DNA of 64,000 nt from Amanita rubescens. Lineage: Eukaryota > Basidiomycota > Agaricomycetes > Agaricales > Amanitaceae. The notes below the pieces were generated by a model that ran no database searches, was not told the origin of the DNA, and was given only the letters and a program-made list of their open reading frames with translations. The stretch spans positions 39,384 to 103,383 of the forward strand of contig WION01000196.1 in the NCBI GenBank assembly GCA_015039365.1. The letters run 5' to 3'. Positions 45,001-56,311 of this stretch are shown here, one piece after another (the stretch's first letter is position 1; every line of letters begins with the position of its first letter). The translations under genes were made by a program, and so were the position numbers.

Positions 45001-45533
45001 GGGTGATCCCAGAGCCCCCTGTGCGCGAGCTCAGCACCTGCACAATCCAGTCTATCAGGCTCAAGAAGCTTCCTCCTGACATCAATGTCGCGGCCCAGAA
45101 GGCGAGGAAGGAGATCAGTGACCAGGAAGTTGACAGCATGGCGGAGTACCGCGCCAGCATCGTCTTCACCATCGACAACAACGAGGATGCCATCACATAC
45201 ACGCTCTACACGAATCCAGTCTTCGTCACGCCACCGCCATGCCACCCTGGCCCCCAGGGCAGACACGAGGTCCACCTCAGAGCACTCCCCATGTACCAGA
45301 AGAATGTCTGGACGGTGGATAGGCTGAAGGATCATACTCCGGAGGATTTTGATGATGATGTCATGGTCATCAATGCCACTGGCAAAGGGGCAGAAGCACT
45401 GGCGAGGGCATGGTGTTCAGAGCGCGGCAAGAATGCAGTCATCCGGCGTAGCGTCGGGCCATGCTTTGTTTGCGCAATAGGAGCAGCGAGCAAGGCTGGC
45501 TTGGGCACGGGGATTTTGATCTGGGTGTCGTGA
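42068..45533 (+). CDS. HeLo-domain / TPR fusion protein
   Basis: Three exons (42068-43103, 43154-43499, 43577-45533) give 1112 residues. Residues about 1-220 match the HeLo (prion-inhibition) domain: start DIAGFVFGVVSLWKTCVEIF, then SGRKYGMEHEILRVKLEVER, IRLVTWGGAVG, and a later KKTTWAIHDKKKFGEM helix. HeLo is the membrane-acting cell-death domain of HET-s-type fungal incompatibility proteins. Residues about 585-690 form three TPRs (FKSKGNEALKKKQWQDAVDL; YRSNRSAALTSMEKYGEARE; AWARLGLAEKKLGNRKRARD), of the class that binds Hsp70/Hsp90 tails. A further C-terminal region (to 1112) is not recognised. No amyloid-type motif was seen at the end. Whether this protein kills cells is unknown. Confidence 0.85.
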
Positions 45534-45781
45534 CTGGTTTGCAGAACGTTTTTTCTTGTATTTTATTACCTTCGAGTTTGTCTACATCCGACAAATGAGT
45601 TTCTGATCTAGTTTTTCATAATCACAGCTGTTAGGGCGGGGAATGAACGTTTGAACTTACACAACGAAAGTATCGGAATTGTGCATTTGGCCAACACAAT
45701 GTGGAACGATCGGCTTGTCGGTTGCGTAATCGCCGGGTCTTTCTTGCATATCATTCCAGGCTCTAGCGACATGTCGCTGAC

Positions 45782-47833
45782 ATGCTCTCTCTTCGTCGCT
45801 TTCATCTGACTACAAATTCATCGTTTGCCTCTGCCCGTCATAAAAATTTTCCACGCCGCCTAGCCTACTTCGGCCTTGGCCTCGGTACCATCTACGTTGT
45901 CGACAATCAGTACAATGCCAGTGCCATTGTCCGAAATTTGCGTACCTTGTGGACTTGCGCTGCTGTAACTCTGGATTACAAGCTCAACTTTACGCAAGAA
46001 AAATCGGATCAAATACCACTTCTGCAAGAGCGCGTCGCAGAACGAGTCTACAATCTTCTTACTTCTAATGGTGGTCTCTACATTAAGATCGGGTAACGTC
46101 CATTCTCCAGCTTGAGACACTAGCTCATATTATCTCAGGCAAGCCATCGGTGCAAATGCTGCCATTCTCCCAAAACCGATGCAAGTCAAGTTTGCATCGC
46201 TATTCGACGATGCCCCCCAGATCCCATACTCGGTTGTTCGCAAAGTCTTTGAAAAGGAGCTGGGGCGCCCCCCTAGTGGGCCAGGAGGGGTGTTTGAGGT
46301 GTTTGAGGAGAAAGCCGTTGCCAGTGCCAGTATTGCCCAAGTTCATAAGGCAAAATTGTGGCCAAAACCAGGCGACACAGAAGAGGAATGGGTTGCTGTC
46401 AAAGTCCAGAAGCCCTCGGTCGCAAAACAGATGGAGTGGGACCTGGCTGCATTTCGGATTGTCATGTGGATGTTTGAGCACTGGGCGTTTGACCTTCCCG
46501 CATACTTCGTTGTCGGTGTGTCCACATGCGATATGCACTTCTAGCCATTCTTATAAACTTTAGATTTCATCTCTGGACACCTGCGCCAGGAACTTGACTT
46601 TATTCGAGAAGCCAGCAATGCCCAGCGTACGGCCGCCTACGTCGAATCTGAACCTCACCTAAAGGGAAAGGTCTATATACCCAAAGTCTATACGGAATAC
46701 TCAACGAAGCGTGTTCTCACTGCCGAGTGGATAGAGGGCGTGAGGCTTAGCGATCGGACATCCGTACGGCGTTTAATGGGCGAAAGCGTTAACGATCAAT
46801 CTGGGCCGATACCTTCTTCGTATTCTGCTTCTACACCCCTGGATCTATTACCTTCATGTCTACACTCTACGTCGTCATATGCCCCTCTGCCGTTGAGCCT
46901 ACCAAAACCACTCAAAGGTGGCATGAAGGCCGCGATGCAAACTATGGTCGAATTGTTCTCCGCTCAAATGTTCGAGTGGGGCTGGGTACACTGCGATCCT
47001 CATCCCGGAAACGTCATCATACGTCCCAATCCTTCCCGTCCCTCTCATCCTCAACTCGTCTTGATCGATCACGGATTATATGTAGAGGTACCGGAAGATT
47101 TCAGAAGAGAGTGGGTAGCCCTGTGGAGAGGCATGCTTGAAGGCGACTTCAAAAAGGTACAAATTATTACCAAGAACTGGGGCTTGGGCATACCGGATCT
47201 TTTCGCCAGCTTAACATTGATGAGACCCGTCATTCTGAGGAAAGGCAGGCCTGCCAAGAAAATGAATGCCGACGAAACGCAAAAGGCACAGAGAAAGCCG
47301 ACGCAGTACGAAATGGGCGTTTTGATGAAGCAGAGGCTGAAAGGATTTCTAACTGACACAGATCGGATGCCCAAGGTGCTCATATTTTTAATGAGGAATA
47401 TGAGGTGAGTTGGGATGTTCGTCCGCTCGCGTCGTCAACTGATTATGTATGCAAGAATGGTTCAAGGCATGTGATGCTCGTCTATGTAATTCTTCATGAG
47501 TGCTAGAACAACGCAGGAAATAACCATTCTTTTGGTTCACCGGTTAATCGCATCAAAATTACCGGCCTCTGGGCATCGCGCGCCTTGACCCGATCTCGAA
47601 ACCTTGCATGGAACGAGAGGCTAAAGGAGTATTGGCACCACTTTGTGTTCAGATGTGCACTCTTCGCACTTGATCTCGCTTTCTGGAAGAGCAAGTTGGT
47701 TGAGTGGCTGAGAGAAAAGGTGTTAGGGAAGCATAGGAGAGGTGGGTTTGAAGAGGAATTGGAGAAGAATGTAAGAGACTTTGCGCGAGAGAGTTTCGGC
47801 ATTGATGTGGCTGAAAGCGTATTTGCCGCGTGA
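45782..47833 (+). CDS. MCP2: ABC1/ADCK-family atypical kinase, Mcp2-like, mitochondrial
   Basis: Starts MLSLRRFHLTTNSSFASARH, a mitochondrial-type presequence, then a probable membrane segment (LAYFGLGLGTIYVVDNQYNA). The ABC1 core: GGLYIKIGQAIGANAAILP (KxGQ motif), ASASIAQVHKAKLW (Ala-rich loop), VAVKVQKPSVAKQ (Lys), GWVHCDPHPGNVI (catalytic loop) and LIDHGLYVEV (DFG equivalent). About 620 residues in six exons. Homologues (yeast Mcp2, human ADCK1/5) are inner-membrane proteins linked to lipid homeostasis; ADCK3-type members act in ubiquinone synthesis. One junction near 47470 needs a GC-AG intron (gcatgt) to keep frame: the GT alternative gives a stop. Confidence 0.86.
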
Positions 47834-48480
47834 ACGTCGAACTCGCTCTCTCAAGCGTGCAAGCGTAACTTATACCTCGATTTAATCGGGTCAGCGTTCA
47901 TTAGACTATTACAGGTGCATATTGGATAATTGTTGGTGGCCTTCTTGAAAAGACGTGTGCCGTTCAGGCTTTTACCCAGAGCGGTCTTGCCTGATCCAAG
48001 TGTCGGAAATAGTTCCTCATGGACAATTTTTGGAGAACCTTGGGTTTATCCGTGTGAAGGTGTCATTCGATTATCGGCGTTTGAAGGTGTGTTCCTAGCA
48101 GTTGCAGGATTCCGTGTTTCTCCCGATACCGATCGACATCAGACCATTACTGGATAGTATTGCGCCTAGAATTCTTTCCTTGGTCAAAAAAAACCGGTAT
48201 CAAAAGGATTTTCAAGACCATGTAAGTATCATACTATCCTGGTTGTTGGCAGATCTGAGATGGCGGCGTATATACAGATGGCCCGTAGATACAGCCCACA
48301 CTATTTCTCAGAATCTTGTCAACAGCGTCGTACGTGCAGAGGACAAGCGGCACTTATCTTCAGCGGAAAGCATATATAAACTTTTCCAAAACTTTGATGA
48401 TATCCACAAAGGACGGAATATTCCGGTACCATCGAGCAGGAAGAAAAGCAACCAGAAGAGGAGAGGGTAGATGGATCAAA
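47834..48480 (+). other. Possible two-exon gene or relic, function unknown
   Basis: A spliced model reads VGNSSSWTIFGEPW joined by a 66-nt intron (48047-48112, gtttat...gcag) to DSVFLPIPIDIRPLLDSIAP, then RILSLVKKNRYQKDFQDHVS and IILSWLLADLRWRRIYRW, ending at 48470. The second part is protein-like. No family is recognised and no start is clear, so I give it low weight. Confidence 0.28.
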
Positions 48481-49293
48481 AAATTCATTTTTCCGAGGAA
48501 ACCATGGTGAAGCCTCCACCTATGCAAACCTCAAATATCAAGCATTATCTTCGGCCAACTTCCTTTCTTAACTTTTGCACCAACTTCTAGTCGGGGAAGA
48601 AGACAACCCAAAGTCAAGGCTTATTCTTGTATATACCATGACGTACAATGGACGCCCTACCGTGGCACAACAGGATCTAACGGGTATTTTGAAAAAAGAT
48701 CAAAAGCTTTCGGTCTGGAATGGGAAAGGAAACCAGTCTATGCAAAAGTGGTAGAGGTGGTAAAACATTGTTGTAAAGAGTGGAAGCGTTGAAGGGAAGA
48801 GCGGAGAATTATCAAATTTGAAAATTGCACGAAGAGGGAAGTACCGAATATAATGTTGGTTGAGCTATTCCTTGTGCAGCGTGTCCTTTGTAATAGGACA
48901 AGTCGTAGACACTAGAAGGAAGTAGACTATGCATGGGTATAAACTGAAGCTTGGCCTGTCCTGATAATATGATGGCACTTCAAGCTTCAATCAAGGCACC
49001 CGCTCTTGGCATTGATTTAGTCGAAGGTGAGCCTTACAAGAGCTATCACAAGTAAAATCATGAGGTGGCGATCAGATTGTCGCACCGTCGATCAATGCGA
49101 TGCAAAGGCAAAAATGGTAACTTGCCTCTCACGAGCAGCTCACACGTCGATATGAACTATGAACGCCTGGACTGGTTAATTTTTGCTGTCCGACACGGGC
49201 CTGCGACACACAGCGGATCGACAAGGGACAACATACTCACTCCTCTTGCGTCAAGAGCACCCTAACAAAGTCGTGCTGTCAGCGCAGGCGGCC
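48481..49293. other. Intergenic, no supported gene
   Basis: About 800 bp with short unsupported frames. No repeat, tRNA or splice-supported exon seen. Confidence 0.4.
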
Positions 49294-49629
49294 ATGGACA
49301 TAAAGTCCTTCGTCTTGCTGGACGAGCTTGTTTATACCATGCCACTATCAAAGGAACGTTCTCGCGCATCAACATATACAATAGCTGCTGTGCCAACACC
49401 TGCTTTGGCTACGACTCCGGCTGTCAGCAACAGAAGGGATTTCAAAACAAAGGACATTGTTTTTACCATCGCTCTGACAATTTTTATTGCCGCTGTTGTC
49501 GGCACTATTATCGCTTACTGCATAGACAGTGTAATTAATCTGTATCGGGAACACAAGCGATCACGAGCACTGGGAATGAGGGTGCTGGACATCGAAGTGC
49601 GACTTCTTTTTTTTTTTTGTTGTCCCTGA
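49294..49629 (+). CDS. Small single-pass membrane protein, hypothetical
   Basis: A 111-residue frame with a good start context (gccATGG), beginning MDIKSFVLLDELVYTMPLSK. A Thr/Ala/Pro-rich linker precedes one strong helix (DIVFTIALTIFIAAVVGTII) with basic residues (YREHKRSRALG) after it, a pattern of a type I/III tail on the inside. The last residues are read from a run of T and may be an artefact; a splice donor before it is possible. No homologue is recognised. Confidence 0.35.
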   Translation: MDIKSFVLLDELVYTMPLSKERSRASTYTIAAVPTPALATTPAVSNRRDFKTKDIVFTIALTIFIAAVVGTIIAYCIDSVINLYREHKRSRALGMRVLDIEVRLLFFFCCP

Positions 49630-50445
49630 TTCAGTAGCTTACAGACCTGTCATGCATGCTTCTTACCGGAGGTCAAAGTTTACAGCATTCCTTGTTCCAC
49701 ACCCCGACATTACTTTGGCGCTCATGCTGCATCTTCCGATTGATTTACTGCCCCTTAGGACGGGTATTGCAGCGTCTCCGTCCCTTTTTTTGATGACACC
49801 ATGAATGATTCTGCGAATTATGCAACAATGGATTTCCCAATACATTCCGCGTATACTCACCAGTGACACGTATAATTATCCCAGAAGAGGAATCTCTAAA
49901 TAGTCTTCCACTTTCAGTCGTCGACGGGGTGACGGGAAAATGTTCAGCATGATGGCGGCGCTAACCCGCATGGGAGACTTTTCGCCTGGCTACTCTACTA
50001 TGACCGGCAGCGTGGTAGAACGAAGGACAGTGTGATTAATACTGACATGGAGATCAACGGAGAAAAAAGAACCGATAAATTCAACGTCTTGAGGTAAATA
50101 ATTCATGCGACCAGATCTTGAGTTTGAGCCCATACGTACTGCAAGATTACGTTCAGTTTCACTATTTTTCTCATCTTACTCCGGTATGTCTACATGTGTG
50201 ATAGTAGTTTACGAACCATGATGCATGAACCGTAGCAGCGGACTGATCGCTCTCTGCTCGATTCCGAGGTGTTTTGGCTAATTTCCGTGATTTTCGCGTT
50301 ATAGCGTACTTCGAGTTCTTCTGTTGTAGATCTGCTTTTACGTCCTGTGGAGAGGTTTTAGTAGCAGTTAAGTGCCTCGATGCGTGAGAGATCCGAGAAG
50401 TAAATCATTATTAGGTAATTGCCATCACCATCGTCCACCGCTATC
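49630..50445. other. Intergenic, no supported gene
   Basis: Short frames only on both strands. A plausible start for the next gene lies at 50446 after a pyrimidine-mixed stretch. Confidence 0.4.
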
Positions 50446-51021
50446 ATGGTCGAGCAATGTATGTAACTAACTGGCGTACGGCATCTTCTAATCTTTTCAT
50501 GTAGCTCAGTATGCAGCAGCAGCCAGCGTGCCTCTCATCAAATACCCCAGTTTACGGGTCCCGCATCCAGTACGTGACTTGGATTCGGTCGCCATGATGC
50601 TCATGTGGACCGCTTCGCCAGGTCGAGTTACCCCCTGATATCCATCCCTTACCAGATTCTGTCAATGCATATGTGAGTGAGAACATATAATTTTTGTCGT
50701 GCAGATCTCATGTACTTTTAGTTTGTTTATCCGTTCACTCTAGAGCCACATGTCCTCTCCGTGGAATCCTCGAGAAGGAGCACTATCGCAGCTCACACCG
50801 CGAGAAGGCAGGCCTACCTTCTCGCAAGAGAGGAAGAGAAAGAAAAAAGGAAACGAGATGCACTTCGAAAGATTGCCCCGGGTTTTGAACCTCAAGCTGT
50901 GCTGGTGCCGATCAGGGCTGCCTCGAATACAGAGCCAAATGAGGGCGAGCAAACTAAGTCTGTCATGGACAATCTCGTTGAGCAACTGGCTGCTCTTGAG
51001 TCGCTGCATTCCTCCAGTTAA
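50446..51021 (+). CDS. Small conserved-looking four-exon protein, function unknown
   Basis: Hand-spliced from four exons into about 140 residues. MVEQ is followed by SQYAAAASVPLIKYPSLRVP, then VELPPDIHPLPDSVNAYFVY, PFTLEPHVLSVESSRRSTIA and the helix-rich RRQAYLLAREEEKEKRKRDA, LRKIAPGFEPQAVLVP, ending VMDNLVEQLAALESLHSSS-stop. All introns (about 45-52 nt) have GT-AG ends and branch-like motifs, and the phases close, which is good evidence that this is a gene although no single long frame exists. I do not recognise a domain. The KIAPGFEP-type block after a charged helix suggests a short adapter or processing factor, but that is a guess. Confidence 0.62.
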
Positions 51022-51129
51022 GTAGACGTTGCAGCTGTTGGGAATGCCTAGGCTTCGTTGGTATCTACGATATGAATTACACGGTTAATCCCTTCCTAAT
51101 ATAAACATTTTGTTGCATTATTTCCAATC

Positions 51130-52752
51130 TTATGTAGCATTGCACCACACGTTGCCCCATCGATCCTGAGCGACACCAGTTACACCTTTGCCCCGAACAC
51201 CGTCGAACCCGTCGATGTAACCCACTCCGTAACTTACACCCGCATTGAATCTCGGAACAGGGCATTTAAACTGGAGGAATGGGGGGCATGCCCGAGCCGC
51301 AGCGTTGCATGTTTCTATGCACGGCAGCAACATCTGATAGCTGGTCCCTAGAGCAGGCAGGTTGGTGTTTCGGGGATTTGAACTTCCCGACGACGTTGGG
51401 GCAGGAACGGGGAACAGAGCTGACAACGCCTGTTGCCGACCAGATGATCCAGTGGGCCACACCCCAATGCCGGTAGCTGTTGAAGCCAGTGGCGTTGTCG
51501 TAAAGCTATCAGGACGCTGCGGGCTGGGCTCGCCGCAGCGGATGAAACTAACGGCAACAAAGCCACTGACGATACGCTGTCTGGCAGTCCTGGCAAGTGA
51601 CAAGCGGAGAATACATATCTCGACCACAAGGAAATGTCAACAAATTTGCCGTGAAGTTCGTAAGAGAAACTGAAAGAGGGTCAGAGACATTTGCAGGGAT
51701 TGATGTGCTGTCAAACGCCGTCTGTCCGCTCGGTAAGAGTGATTGAATCGAGCGGAACCGAGTAAGCCACTGAGGGACAATATGGTAACGAATGGGCAAG
51801 GGTGCAAGGGAAAGCAGCTGATACTTCTAATCAGACACGCGTTCTTGAGACGTTTTGGCAATAAATGGCACAGACCTGATTTTGTTGCAAAGTAAATTGG
51901 TCCACTAACTTTGGTACCAGCTTGCACTACATAGGCAGTATAATTGGTAGATGGTGTAAGACCACCAATTAACCACTGATTTCTCCAACCGTCTACGCCT
52001 CTCGACCAAACGGTCTGGTTTAATATAGTACCCACGTTAGATGACTGCTGGGCGTTGATACCGCAGCCTGTCTGGGGAATAGCTGTAAGCGCAACACTGT
52101 TATCCTGGGGAGAGGTTGGAGCTAGAATGAGCGAAAATTTTGATGACTGGGTGCCAATATATTGGGGTATGTAAAGGTTAGCCTGCGGTAAGGTATAATT
52201 GGGGAATTGAGGCTCTGGTGGAAGCTCCGCTGAAGCAAATGGTGCGGAAAACAATATTGCCTGATTGGATGTCGAGTCCCCCAGAAGGGGTAGAGCAGTG
52301 AGCAGTTCGTGGATTGGGCCTGACGAAAAGAGCTATTTGGCTGCCATATTTGAGAGGTTCCAGACGCTTACCTGAGTCACTTACACCGACCTCAAATGAT
52401 CCTTGACCGCTCACTGAGAGTATACCACCATTTGGAAAAGGTCCTGTGAATTGACCCAGCCCTTGATCCAGGACGATTTCCAGCGCCTCCTGTAGGTCCA
52501 GGATCACCTTGAAGGATTCGAGTTACTGTTCGTAAGGAAGAAGCGTTGATCAGAACCTCCAGTACTGTCTGAGCACGAGGCAACTGTTATGGTAAGACTA
52601 GGACCATTTGGAATAGTAAATACGGGGGGCGTGGTCGACTGAGCAACGGATATGACTTCATTCAAAGGCAGTGGTTGTCGTACTGTTTGCGCGGTGGTGA
52701 TAACGGCACACAGAAGGCACAGGAGTGTCTGAGATAGCATGGCATAGTCCAC
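51130..52752 (-). CDS. MID1: Mid1, stretch-activated calcium channel component
   Basis: About 530 residues in four to five exons, starting MDYAMLSQTLLCLLCAVITT, a signal peptide. Features of the family include many N-glycosylation sites, SGPIYFATKS near the first block, LVHSLPFCSSVAYAVPLRSI, LTNFTANLLTFPC, CQDCQTAYRQWLC, the Cys-rich end MLLPCIETCNAAARACPPFL, QFKCPVP and QDRWGNVWC. Mid1 pairs with Cch1 to admit Ca2+ in stress and mating responses, and the C-terminal cysteines are needed for function. Junctions were checked only partly. The 52 kb copy looks intact and has no frame slip that I found. Confidence 0.85.
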
Positions 52753-53309
52753 AAGGCGTTAAAACGCTAACTGCTGATGCGCTGACGTGTCGGTCACGGT
52801 GATTATCACACCGATCCCACCGCCAACAATCAATTAACACTCTCACCGTTAACTCCTTTATACATCCTACGTAAGATACTACAGCATATGCGTAGCACCT
52901 GTCGGTTTCAGACGCTCTGGCTGCAATCGCAATCCCATAATTTGATTTTTGTTATTTTGTATAATTTTAACATCTTTGGCATCTCCAACTCTTTGGAACT
53001 GACAGTACTGACAGCCGACCCGGAAAAATAACAGTCGATAGAAAGGGATACGCAGGTCCCCAATAATTTTCACCGAGGAGTCAGGCAGGTTTCCGTATCG
53101 CCAAGTAGTACCAAATGGTACCGTGTATTTATCATATTATTACATATCGATATGTACCTACGACAGCGAACCTAGAGTACACGTTCTGTGAAAACCCAAC
53201 GAAAACGATTAAGACCAAAGCGATTAAGTAAAACCCATGATCAAGAGAAAAGAAAACACCAAAAGAGAGTGTGGTCCATTTTTAAGACTGCATGTATAAT
53301 CTATGATCC
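52753..53309. other. Spacer between divergent-side ends of MID1 and zinc-finger genes
   Basis: No gene is supported. AT-rich patches with ttattttgtataatttt near 52945-52965. Confidence 0.4.
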
Positions 53310-54356
53310 TCAACTGTTCATCCATCGCGTTGTACCATGTGCTACGGGGCACTTGTGGTTTCCGAGGGTCTTTCTCGATGAGAAAAACCTGCCGCAATCC
53401 TCACACAGAAATTCGCAAATCTTCCCATGTTTGGAAACCTCGTGTCGAAGCCGTCGTGTTGCCGAGAGAACCTTTCTGAGCAACCAAGCTGGCATGGGAA
53501 TGATGGCTTGGCCTTCGGTTTATGCGCCTCCATGTGGACGCGTAATGTGTATTGGCTCGTAAACCTACGCGCACAACCCTCGATCAGGCAGGGGAACCGG
53601 CGTCTCGCGTCAGCTGGGTCACTTTCGCTTTGGGCTGGGATTGCTCTCGCGAAATTGACCCATCGAATGCCGAGGGGACATCTAGATATCCCACAAACGT
53701 GCTTGGAATGTGAGGTGACGAGGAGCAGGATGGGGGAGCAGAGCGACTTGGGTGTATCAACGTCGCGTCAAGAGAGATTGCGACTGAACTAGGAGGCAAA
53801 AGTTCGTGCATCAGCACCGAAGAAAAGGAATTGTCATAGACATTGTATTTGTCCGCATCCAAGCCTGTCCAAAGTTAAATTCATGGGAAATTCATGGCAC
53901 TCATGCTTAACGTACTATAGGATTCGTGGAACGCGTTGTCACTAGCAGAATAATGTACGAAAGGCATTTCGCCTTGAGAATGGAACGGTGAATGTGTATT
54001 GATGTTGAGGGTCCAACCAAAATGCTGTTGGTCTCCTTCAGATACAAAATATAGTGAGCAAAAACGTATGAATTTATTGATGTATGCTCACCATTGTGAT
54101 AATGAAAATTCTGTGGATATGAACCTACGCAGCAATGAGCAAATTTTAAAATCACTGAACCAGAAGAATTACCGCATGGTGAGAGTGAGGCATGGCAGAC
54201 GCGTCGCTGAAGTGGGTATTGCCACCATAAAGCCCAGGCTCCTGCCCTGAATATCCGAATTGGCTCGCTGTTAATGGGCGAAGGTCAATGTCGGCGACGT
54301 CGAGGCAAAGAGGTCCACATTTACTTACTGTGTGAGGACGGAAGTTGTGTATTCAT
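53310..54356 (-). CDS. C2H2 zinc-finger transcription factor, three fingers, one frame slip
   Basis: Hand-spliced from ATG 54356: MNTQLPSSHTSQFGYSGQEP, GLYGGNTHFSDASAMPHSHH, then NFHYHNGDQQHFGWTLNINT, HSPFHSQGEMPFVHYSASDN, a Ser/Pro-rich middle, and at the end three fingers. Finger 1 is FPCLIEGCARRFTSQYTLRV then HMEAH; finger 2 is FPCQLGCSERFSRQHD then LRHEVSKH; finger 3 is CEDCGRFFSSRKTLGNHKCP then VAH. Finger 2 breaks by one missing base near 53448-53455. A 50-nt intron beginning gtttcc would close the frame but delete part of fingers 2 and 3. Fingers of this layout bind DNA. The gene has no TATA box and lies near the end of a gene-poor stretch. Confidence 0.7.
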
Positions 54357-56311
54357 TGTTTTAGTCCTGCGAATGTTTGATGCTATAGATGATGGGCGTT
54401 GTGGAGCTGTGGAGCTTTGTGATGCAGGGGCTGAAGAAGGCGGGGGTGAACGGCCTCCGTTAAGTACTTCGGATTAATCAGGTTTTAAAAGCGAATAACG
54501 TTCATTGGTGAGCTATATTTGAAAAAAATGATGACAGTCACAGCGGTCTTCAAAGAACGATACAGTCCAGATTTCGCAAATAAAGGGACAAGGTCGAGGA
54601 ATATACGGCAAGTTGGGTAAATTGATTTATGATGTGGACCAGGCACCAGGGCATATACATTAGCCCTGAACGATCTGTCCTGCGTCGATCAGACCTGTTC
54701 CTTCCGAGCGCTGAATTCCGTGATTAACGAGCAGTGCCTGAGGACATACATGATATTAGTGCATAACGTTTCAAGGGAAACTGGGGAAGTGGTCATCCCC
54801 TAGAGGCATGCTGTGCTGTGGCACTTTGACCTATGGAAACGGGGTGCACAATTATGCACCGAGAAGCTGTGCGAATGCGATCCGTTGATCGTCACCAATG
54901 CTTGCTGGAAGGAAGGATATCCTTCTTTGGAAGCCCATCCAGAACATCTACAATGTAGCATGATCAGATCTTGTTCAGTGCCAACGGAAAGTTTTGTTTC
55001 GCCTCATGTCCAGGTCAAAGCCGCGTGGTTTTCCGATTCTTGTGTAGCAGCCATATTGGATTAAGCTTCTTGTGACCCTAAACCTTACCATTAGGCATTA
55101 GCAGTTATCGGTTACTTATAACTTCAGATAGTACCTCTTCAGGTTGTACCTCGTAAATCTTGTTCCTGTGAGTACCACAAATGTCGGGGCCGATCTGACC
55201 CCGAGCAACAGACGTGAGAACATATTTCTCAATCCAGATAGGCTTGACCCTACAAACCCAAAATTCATACTGTTGGTACCTGTGGACTAGATTTCTAGTG
55301 TTAGACGTGAATCAACTGTCACGGTGGGGGGCAATGCCCGTCTTGAAGATTTCTGGCAATATGACATGCATGCTCCTAGCGCTGATAGGTCGGACGGGCC
55401 CAGTCCAGCGTCCGCGTGATGAAAGATGACTTCTGGAGGTCCAGATGCTGCACTCATGTCTGTTTTACCCCTTCTCTGCCATAAGATGGCTAGATGGGCT
55501 GACGGAGAAGTAAGCCGAAATTGTTTCACGACTCGGCTTAGATGTCGGCAAGCGGTGCTTCCGTTACGGTACCGTAGCGGTTTCGGGGGGCTTAAGGATT
55601 TCCCTCGGTTTGGTCGAAGAAGAGTGTGATGTCCTCCACGGCACGCAAATATGTGAGCCTTGTGGGCGAAAGAGGAAATACAATAAGCTCTGATAGACAG
55701 GCGACATACGTGTAATACGTAGCGCATGGTCTCCCTTTGTGGCCCTGGGCGTCATTACAATGAAGGACTAGAATTCGGTCCACAAGGCACAGTAAATTGA
55801 TCCGTCGAGTTTGCGGCGTCGTTGATAGTGTGTCCATTAGGCGTCCATGCTTGCTGTCAGTATTGTCACAACCGTGCGTCGTATTATATGCCGATCCGAT
55901 CGGCATTCCTTGCATTGGCAACTCTGGGTCTTTCGAGACTTCGAGGTAAGTACCCCTGGGGCAAGTGTTTGTCGTATAGGATCGGCAAGCCTTGTCATCA
56001 GGAACTGGTTCATATTCAATATTACCGATGTTGTAGACAACGGGTAAGCTTCTGCGGCACCATTCTACCACCGACAATCACCCATAACGAATCTGTCAGT
56101 ACGATGACACAACCTCAAATGTCACTTGTTACCGCAGCAGATTACTGTCAACTTTACATTAACAGACGCAATGCTTGGCTTGGCTAGAAAGCGACAGAAT
56201 ACGCTTTCTGCTTTGGACGCCGATAGGAAGGGCTGTGAAAAGCGTGGTAAGTTGTTACATAGTAGCTCACGGCTGTGCCATGACATGCGTGACAGCTTGT
56301 GACGTCCCCTG
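54357..56311 (-). other. Gene-poor region with decayed coding-like stretches
   Basis: Two minus-strand segments look like worn gene pieces. One (about 55105-55407) is open for some 100 codons except for a TGA at 55312-55314 and reads YEFWVCRVKPIWIEKYVLTS, VARGQIGPDICGTHRNKIYE. The other ends near 54666 with NHGIQRSEGTGLIDAGQIVQ, which has a faint likeness to a subtilase C-terminus. No model joins them, and the plus strand shows nothing. Possible pseudogene remains. Confidence 0.3.

Noticed and set aside
54640..54760. Complete subtilisin gene
   Set aside because: Only a short tail resembles the family; no catalytic Asp, His or Ser motif was found upstream.
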